This document shows, piece by piece, positions 56,501 through 64,000 of a DNA stretch of 64,000 bases. The DNA lies in the NCBI GenBank assembly GCA_038380435.1, contig JAWZYU010000007.1:27011001-27075000 (forward strand), in the 5' to 3' direction. The notes beneath the pieces are model-generated. The model was not told where the DNA came from, ran no database searches, and saw only the letters and a list, made by a program, of their open reading frames with translations. Source of the DNA: Ryuthela nishihirai. Lineage: Eukaryota; Arthropoda; Arachnida; Araneae; Heptathelidae. A program made the position numbers and the translations under genes. Position 1 is the first letter of the stretch; each line of letters opens with the position of its first letter.

Positions 56501-58269
56501 AACCACAGAAGTTTGGAAATTTAAAATCTGAAAACTCAGTGTTTATAAGAAAACAACAATATTTTCAGTATTTCCATGAAAAGTTGAGTCCCAGAATCGA
56601 TCCGCTAGACCTGACTTTGCATTCTCTGACTTCAACCACCAATAAAACGTAATGTAAGCTCTCTCGTCGGTTATCCCAAGCCGCTATCTCTTTTCAGAGT
56701 TTCTGGTCCCCTCGCTACGTTTGAATAAGCGCATAAGTGTGGGTGAAGATGGCTATTTTTCGCTGCAAACACAAGTTTTTCGACAAAGATAGGGTGTTTC
56801 ACTACAATCTAACACGGGATTTCATGTGTGTTTAGTTATTTTTCCTGCATGAGAATATTTCTAATCTATCTCATAGACAGCAGGTTAGTTACTTCTGATC
56901 TAACAAAGCCAAGGTCTGAGATCCATAGTGAGACATGAACGTTTGTGTTGTTTTCCTACCAAGGTCCCGACATCCTCTCACATGAAATATTACTGTACTA
57001 GGAGATTTCATACAAAGAGATACGCACTCTATGCTTCACATTTAAATCTATAGAGATAACGATCACTACCCATGGAACACATCTGTGAAAAAACACGATA
57101 TGATAGGGTTTGAGAAAGATTTTTAGCCCATGGGGTTGCTGCACTGCAGGAAAGCACATTATCTTTGATATCAGAACCTATATGAAAGTTATACTGTTTC
57201 GGTTTGAGAAAGATTCTTTAGTTCACAGGGCACCGCATGAATAAGCTCATAAGTGTGGGTGAAGATGGCTATTTTTCGTTACAAACACAAGTTTTTCGAC
57301 AAAGATAGGGTGTTTCACTGCAATCTAACACGGGATTTCATGTTTGTTTAGTTATTTTTCCTGCATTAGAATATTTCTAATCTATCTCATAGACAGCAGG
57401 TTAGTTACTTCTGATCTAACAAAGCCAAGGTCTGAGATCCATAGTAAGACATGAACGTTTTTGTTGTTTTCTTACCAAGGTCCCGACATCCTCTCACGTG
57501 AAATATTACAGTACTAGGATCTAGAAAAATCACTATCCATTACATTAATTTTTTTTTATTACATTCATGTATTTCACCCATTTTCTTGTCAAGAGCTAAA
57601 ATTATTTGATGAATGAACGACAAAATATCTTCAAATGCAGTGGACGCATGACAGAATAACTTCAAAATAAGTTCCAATAGCTGAAAAAACAACTGTAAAA
57701 AATTAGATAAATACACACCGGGAAAGACAGAATTGCTTTCAAAACATTAAAATACCCTAAATGTGTGCCTGAATCACCTCCAAATATCTCCAGCACACTT
57801 TTAAAGGAAATATTGTCTCATTATAAGCGATTTCTTACAAAGAGATACGCACTCTATGCTTCACATTTAAATCTATAGAGATAACGATCACTGCCCATGG
57901 AACACATCTGCGAAAAAACACGCTACGATTGGGTTTGAGAAAGATTTTTAGCCCATAGGGGTGCTGCACTGCAAGAAGGCACATTATCTTTGATATCAGA
58001 ACGTACGTGAAAGTTATACTGTTTGGGTTTGAGAAAGATTTTTTAGTTCACAGGGCACCACATTACACTAAAGCACACTGTCTTGTACGTATGTCTGTCT
58101 GTATGTTTGTTTCTCTCTCTCTCTCTGTGTGTGTTTGTGTCTATGTGTAAATATGTATGTTACTACGAAATGTGTGTACGTGTAGATGTGTGCATATATG
58201 TCAAGATGTAACTGTGTCTGCATGTTTGTTTCTCTCTAGGTGTGTGTGTGTTTCAGTGAATCGTGTATG

Positions 58270-59600
58270 TGTGCGTATGTGAGTGTATGTTCATGTATGT
58301 TAATATGTTTCTTTATATGTATATGTTTTCGTGCGTATGTGTTAAGATGTCTGTGTGCACATAGTCGTTTCTCTGTATGTGTATACGTCTTCATGTTTGT
58401 CTCTCTGTGTGTGTGTTAAAGTGTCTGTATGTGTTTCATCTTTATGTGTATATGTTATCGTATGTGTGTGTGTGTTTGTTCACATGCAAGAATAAGCATA
58501 TTGTCTTACGGACACTTGCTTGCTACAGAAGATGCTAACAATTTAAAACGAGACTAGTGGTTATGCAAAATATTTCATGTGTGCGTATGTGAGTGTGTGT
58601 ATGTTGATGCATGTTAATATGTTTCTTTATATGTATATGTTTTCGTGCGTATGTGTTAAGATGTCTGTGTGCACATAGTCGTTTCTCTGTATGTGTATAC
58701 GTCTTCATGTTTGTTTCTCTCTCTGTGCGTGTGTATGTGTTTCATCTTTATGTGCATATGTTATCGTATGTGTGTGTGTGTTCACATGCAAGAATAAACA
58801 TATTGTCTTACGGACACTTGCTTGCTACAGAACAAGCTAACAATTTAAAACGAGACTTGTGGTTATGCAAAATATTTCATGTGTGCGTATGTGAGTGTGT
58901 GTATGTTGATGCATGTTAATATGTTTCTTTATATGTTTTCGTGCGTATGTGTTAAGATGTCTGTGTGCACATATTCGTTTCTCTGTATGTCTATACGTCT
59001 TCATGTTTGTTTCTCTCTCTGTGGGGGCGGGGGTGGCTCAGTCGGTAGCGCGCCAGGCTCGTAATCTGTAGTTCCCAGGTTCGAGTCCCAGCTGGGTCAG
59101 CGTTGAGATTTATCTCCGCAAAATTCCCCGCCCTGCCCACGGTCAGTAGGGGACACCGATGGGCTTGGAAAGGCCGCCGTCCGTCGGATGGGACGTTAAG
59201 CCGTGGCCCCGTGTGTGGGAGAGCCATACCCTGTGCACGTTAAAGAACACACTGGATGGCCTTGACGGGAGGCTACCATCTGTCTCCCAACAGCTGTTCC
59301 AGTGGGTCCCCTCCCCCCACCTTCTCTGAGCCTTCGGGGTCCATGTGACCTGGCCATTTAGCCCATGGTGTGCAAAAAAGTGCCGCTCAGAGGTAAAACA
59401 ACCCAACCCAACTCTCTCTGTGCGTGTGTGTGTGTGTTAAAGTGTCTGTATGTGTTTCATCTTTATGTGCATATGTTATCGTATGTGTGTGTGTGTGTTC
59501 ACATGCAAGAATATACATATTGTCTTACGGACACTTGCTTGCTACAGAAGAAGCTAACAATTTAAAACGAGCCTTGTGGCTATGCAAAATATTTCATCAC
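58270..59600. repeat. Three TG-rich ~310-bp units in the arm (mirrored 60395-61725)
   Basis: Units begin GTGTGCGTATGTGAGTG and end TTATGCAAAATATTTCAT (starts near 58267, 58577, 58880). The third is split by a SINE. Palindrome 1 has one unit on its left arm and two on its right. Confidence 0.85.
59024..59411 (+). mobile_element. tRNA-derived SINE, full length (copy B)
   Basis: 388 bp. A box TGGCTCAGTCGG and B box GGTTCGAGTCC lie in the head; the tail ends AACAACCCAACCCAA. The 11-bp repeat CTCTCTCTGTG flanks it (59013-59023, 59412-59422). Nearly identical in sequence to copy A at 8062-8447. Confidence 0.93.
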
Positions 59601-59887
59601 AGATCTTAACTTGAATACTCATATTTCAGGAGATGTAAGGATTTTTCTTCAGCACGTTCGAATATTTTTTGAACACGACTGTCTTACGTTACGTCTTACG
59701 TTACGTTTCCTGTCAGATGTCTCGTAACGAACAAAGCGTGTGTGTGTGTGTGTTCTGCTAATACAGAAGAGGACATTCAACCGAGAATATTTCAAACTTA
59801 GAATAATACGACATCCTGATGCGTTAAGAACGAAGTGGAGGGATACTAACAGCTGAAACACGAGCTGAAGCGATCGAAATCCTGTTG

Positions 59888-60106
59888 TTTCGCGCAAGGG
59901 GACGAAGGGTGATAAACGCAATGCTACTGAAAAAATCCAGTTGTTTCAAAAAAGAGGCCTCTTTTTTTCGCGCAAGGGGACGAAGGGTGATAAAACGCAA
60001 TGCTACTGAAAAAATCCAGTTGTTTCAAAAAAGAGGCCTCTTTTTTGAAACAACTGGATTTTTTCAGTAGCATTGCGTTTTATCACCCTTCGTCCCCTTG
60101 CGCGAA
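59888..60106. repeat. Fold-back centre of palindrome 2
   Basis: The exact centre is GAGGCCTC (60033-60040) with no loop. A 78-bp unit (TTTCGCGCAAGGGG…AAGAGGCCTCTTTT) occurs twice on the left side (59888-59966, 59967-60044) but once on the right, so the mirror sum shifts from 120073 to 119995. The junction pattern suggests slippage or template switching during formation. Confidence 0.9.
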
Positions 60107-60583
60107 ACAACAGGATTTCGATCGCTTCAGCTCGTGTTTCAGCTGTTAGTATCCCTCCACTTCGTTCTTAACGCATCAGGATGTCGTATTATTCTAAGTT
60201 TGAAATATTCTCGGTTGAATGTCCTCTTCTGTATTAGCAGAACACACACACACACACGCTTTGTTCGTTACGAGACATCTGACAGGAAACGTAACGTAAG
60301 ACGTAACGTAAGACAGTCGTGTTCAAAAAATATTCGAACGTGCTGAAGAAAAATCCTTACATCTCCTGAAATATGAGTATTCAAGTTAAGATCTGTGATG
60401 AAATATTTTGCATAGCCACAAGGCTCGTTTTAAATTGTTAGCTTCTTCTGTAGCAAGCAAGTGTCCGTAAGACAATATGTATATTCTTGCATGTGAACAC
60501 ACACACACACATACGATAACATATGCACATAAAGATGAAACACATACAGACACTTTAACACACACACACACGCACAGAGAGAG

Positions 60584-60971
60584 TTGGGTTGGGTTGTTTT
60601 ACCTCTGAGCGGCACTTTTTTGCACACCATGGGCTAAATGGCCAGGTCACATGGACCCCGAAGGCTCAGAGAAGGTGGGGGGAGGGGACCCACTGGAACA
60701 GCTGTTGGGAGACAGATGGTAGCCTCCCGTCAAGGCCATCCAGTGTGTTCTTTAACGTGCACAGGGTATGGCTCTCCCACACACGGGGCCACGGCTTAAC
60801 GTCCCATCCGACGGACGGCGGCCTTTCCAAGCCCATCGGTGTCCCCTACTGACCGTGGGCAGGGCGGGGAATTTTGCGGAGATAAATCTCAACGCTGACC
60901 CAGCTGGGACTCGAACCTGGGAACTACAGATTACGAGCCTGGCGCGCTACCGACTGAGCCACCCCCGCCCC
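60584..60971 (-). mobile_element. tRNA-derived SINE, full length (copy C, mirror of copy B)
   Basis: Exact mirror of 59024-59411 (119995 minus coordinates), including the mirrored CACAGAGAGAG flanks. It therefore arose by palindrome formation or arm conversion and is not an independent insertion. Confidence 0.93.
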
Positions 60972-63900
60972 CACAGAGAGAGAAACAAACATGAAGACGT
61001 ATAGACATACAGAGAAACGAATATGTGCACACAGACATCTTAACACATACGCACGAAAACATATAAAGAAACATATTAACATGCATCAACATACACACAC
61101 TCACATACGCACACATGAAATATTTTGCATAACCACAAGTCTCGTTTTAAATTGTTAGCTTGTTCTGTAGCAAGCAAGTGTCCGTAAGACAATATGTTTA
61201 TTCTTGCATGTGAACACACACACACATACGATAACATATGCACATAAAGATGAAACACATACACACGCACAGAGAGAGAAACAAACATGAAGACGTATAC
61301 ACATACAGAGAAACGACTATGTGCACACAGACATCTTAACACATACGCACGAAAACATATACATATAAAGAAACATATTAACATGCATCAACATACACAC
61401 ACTCACATACGCACACATGAAATATTTTGCATAACCACTAGTCTCGTTTTAAATTGTTAGCATCTTCTGTAGCAAGCAAGTGTCCGTAAGACAATATGCT
61501 TATTCTTGCATGTGAACAAACACACACACACATACGATAACATATACACATAAAGATGAAACACATACAGACACTTTAACACACACACAGAGAGACAAAC
61601 ATGAAGACGTATACACATACAGAGAAACGACTATGTGCACACAGACATCTTAACACATACGCACGAAAACATATACATATAAAGAAACATATTAACATAC
61701 ATGAACATACACTCACATACGCACACATACACGATTCACTGAAACACACACACACCTAGAGAGAAACAAACATGCAGACACAGTTACATCTTGACATATA
61801 TGCACACATCTACACGTACACACATTTCGTAGTAACATACATATTTACACATAGACACAAACACACACAGAGAGAGAGAGAGAAACAAACATACAGACAG
61901 ACATACGTACAAGACAGTGTGCTTTAGTGTAATGTGGTGCCCTGTGAACTAAAAAATCTTTCTCAAACCCAAACAGTATAACTTTCACGTACGTTCTGAT
62001 ATCAAAGATAATGTGCCTTCTTGCAGTGCAGCACCCCTATGGGCTAAAAATCTTTCTCAAACCCAATCGTAGCGTGTTTTTTCGCAGATGTGTTCCATGG
62101 GCAGTGATCGTTATCTCTATAGATTTAAATGTGAAGCATAGAGTGCGTATCTCTTTGTAAGAAATCGCTTATAATGAGACAATATTTCCTTTAAAAGTGT
62201 GCTGGAGATATTTGGAGGTGATTCAGGCACACATTTAGGGTATTTTAATGTTTTGAAAGCAATTCTGTCTTTCCCGGTGTGTATTTATCTAATTTTTTAC
62301 AGTTGTTTTTTCAGCTATTGGAACTTATTTTGAAGTTATTCTGTCATGCGTCCACTGCATTTGAAGATATTTTGTCGTTCATTCATCAAATAATTTTAGC
62401 TCTTGACAAGAAAATGGGTGAAATACATGAATGTAATAAAAAAAAATTAATGTAATGGATAGTGATTTTTCTAGATCCTAGTACTGTAATATTTCACGTG
62501 AGAGGATGTCGGGACCTTGGTAAGAAAACAACAAAAACGTTCATGTCTTACTATGGATCTCAGACCTTGGCTTTGTTAGATCAGAAGTAACTAACCTGCT
62601 GTCTATGAGATAGATTAGAAATATTCTAATGCAGGAAAAATAACTAAACAAACATGAAATCCCGTGTTAGATTGCAGTGAAACACCCTATCTTTGTCGAA
62701 AAACTTGTGTTTGTAACGAAAAATAGCCATCTTCACCCACACTTATGAGCTTATTCATGCGGTGCCCTGTGAACTAAAGAATCTTTCTCAAACCGAAACA
62801 GTATAACTTTCATATAGGTTCTGATATCAAAGATAATGTGCTTTCCTGCAGTGCAGCAACCCCATGGGCTAAAAATCTTTCTCAAACCCTATCATATCGT
62901 GTTTTTTCACAGATGTGTTCCATGGGTAGTGATCGTTATCTCTATAGATTTAAATGTGAAGCATAGAGTGCGTATCTCTTTGTATGAAATCTCCTAGTAC
63001 AGTAATATTTCATGTGAGAGGATGTCGGGACCTTGGTAGGAAAACAACACAAACGTTCATGTCTCACTATGGATCTCAGACCTTGGCTTTGTTAGATCAG
63101 AAGTAACTAACCTGCTGTCTATGAGATAGATTAGAAATATTCTCATGCAGGAAAAATAACTAAACACACATGAAATCCCGTGTTAGATTGTAGTGAAACA
63201 CCCTATCTTTGTCGAAAAACTTGTGTTTGCAGCGAAAAATAGCCATCTTCACCCACACTTATGCGCTTATTCAAACGTAGCGAGGGGACCAGAAACTCTG
63301 AAAAGAGATAGCGGCTTGGGATAACCGACGAGAGAGCTTACATTACGTTTTATTGGTGGTTGAAGTCAGAGAATGCAAAGTCAGGTCTAGCGGATCGATT
63401 CTGGGACTCAACTTTTCATGGAAATACTGAAAATATTGTTGTTTTCTTATAAACACTGAGTTTTCAGATTTTAAATTTCCAAACTTCTGTGGTTCTTTGC
63501 TGATGTTTTCTATATGCAAAGTATTTTGTGATATTCGTCCATCCGTGTGTACGCAATGTAGTATAGAAATGTGTATTCTCATGCAGGAAAAATAACTAAT
63601 AGTGAAAACAACTTGCGTTCGCAACGAAAAATAGCCAACTACACCAACACTTATGCGCTACGTACCAGGGAACTATAGAACCAGGAAATCTGAAAAGAGC
63701 GTGAGATAGCAGCTTGGAATAACCGTCGAATAGTCGTTTTTTTTTTTTTCTATCTTTCAGTATTTGCGTTGTAATTTTCTGTTTTGAAGCGATTTTTTAC
63801 AACCATTCCACTACATTTTTATACTTTCTCTCTCGTCACAGTATGTTTTACAGTTATTGTGCCTTCCACTTCCAAAGAATTGTGAAAATATTCACCTATC

Positions 63901-64000
63901 CACTGAAATGTGTGTGCATTTACAGATATTCCAACACTCTTTACATTTTAGTGATTCTCATTGAATTTACCAACCATTTCGTTGTTTTTCTAATTTTCGT

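Larger units (their letters stand above)
52227..64000. mobile_element. Giant palindromic mobile element, copy 2 (right end outside window)
   Basis: Begins AGTAGTTTCATCACAACC, the same terminus as copy 1, exactly where the 5S-type SINE stops. Mirror sum x+x' = 119995 holds from 55995/64000 to about 59880/60115, so the right end should lie at about 67768 (total ~15.5 kb). It matches copy 1 along the arms but lacks about 1.6 kb present there (22700-24320), has a longer CCTATATTTTAA array, contains a SINE in each arm, and extends ~230 bp farther inward before folding. Confidence 0.88.

Noticed and set aside
59041..59115. A tRNA gene with good A and B boxes
   Set aside because: It is the head of a SINE with target duplication; the same head occurs in several copies.

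Overview
The window comes from an animal nuclear genome. Evidence: LTR retrotransposons, LINEs, tRNA- and 5S-rRNA-derived SINEs, Tc1/mariner-, hAT- and other TIR-type DNA transposons, long microsatellites, and no compact operon-like coding. An arthropod is plausible, but the sequence does not settle the taxon. I see no intact single-copy host gene. Almost every coding signature belongs to a mobile element or a decayed copy of one.

Layout. (1) 1-1214: AT-rich spacer with a foldback element. (2) 1215-6595: young LTR retrotransposon with 553-bp LTRs that differ at about 5 positions, a 4-bp target duplication and a tRNA-Leu(CAG) primer site. Most of pol is replaced by a thymidine phosphorylase-like coding sequence and degenerate C2H2 fingers, joined in frame to an integrase C-terminal tail; a 538-bp GC-rich insertion sits inside. 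(3) 6.6-12.1 kb: SINE debris, a 2.3-kb degenerate GTTGGCAAAAT array, a 105-bp satellite, and a decayed repeat-protein coding region. (4) 12.1-20 kb: mosaic of a Gypsy-type element (gag, protease, RT) in both orientations, split by an ORF1-only LINE derivative of 3.9 kb with a 15-bp target duplication. (5) 22009-37423: a giant palindromic mobile element of 15.4 kb. (6) 37.4-52.2 kb: SINE remnants, hAT-like, Tc1/mariner-like and other TIR elements, and a decayed minus-strand Gypsy pol. (7) From 52227 to beyond the window end: a second copy of the giant palindrome family.

The most unusual content is the pair of giant palindromes. Both start with the same terminus (AGTAGT, then A or T, then TCATCACAACC). 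The complete copy is flanked by a 6-bp direct repeat (CACGCA) with unrelated outer flanks, and the second interrupts a 5S-derived SINE. Arms within one copy are nearly identical, whereas the two copies differ by substitutions and by kilobase-scale indels. The fold points differ: a 19-nt loop in copy 1 and a loop-free GAGGCCTC centre in copy 2. A SINE with its own target duplication is mirrored in both arms of copy 2 and absent from copy 1. The simplest reading is a mobile family that repeatedly becomes palindromic by replicative snap-back or template switching. Length, 6-bp duplication and AG/CT termini recall Polinton/Maverick elements, but no coding evidence in the window supports that name.

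The second notable item is the LTR element that appears to have captured host thymidine phosphorylase and zinc-finger sequence and was mobilised recently.
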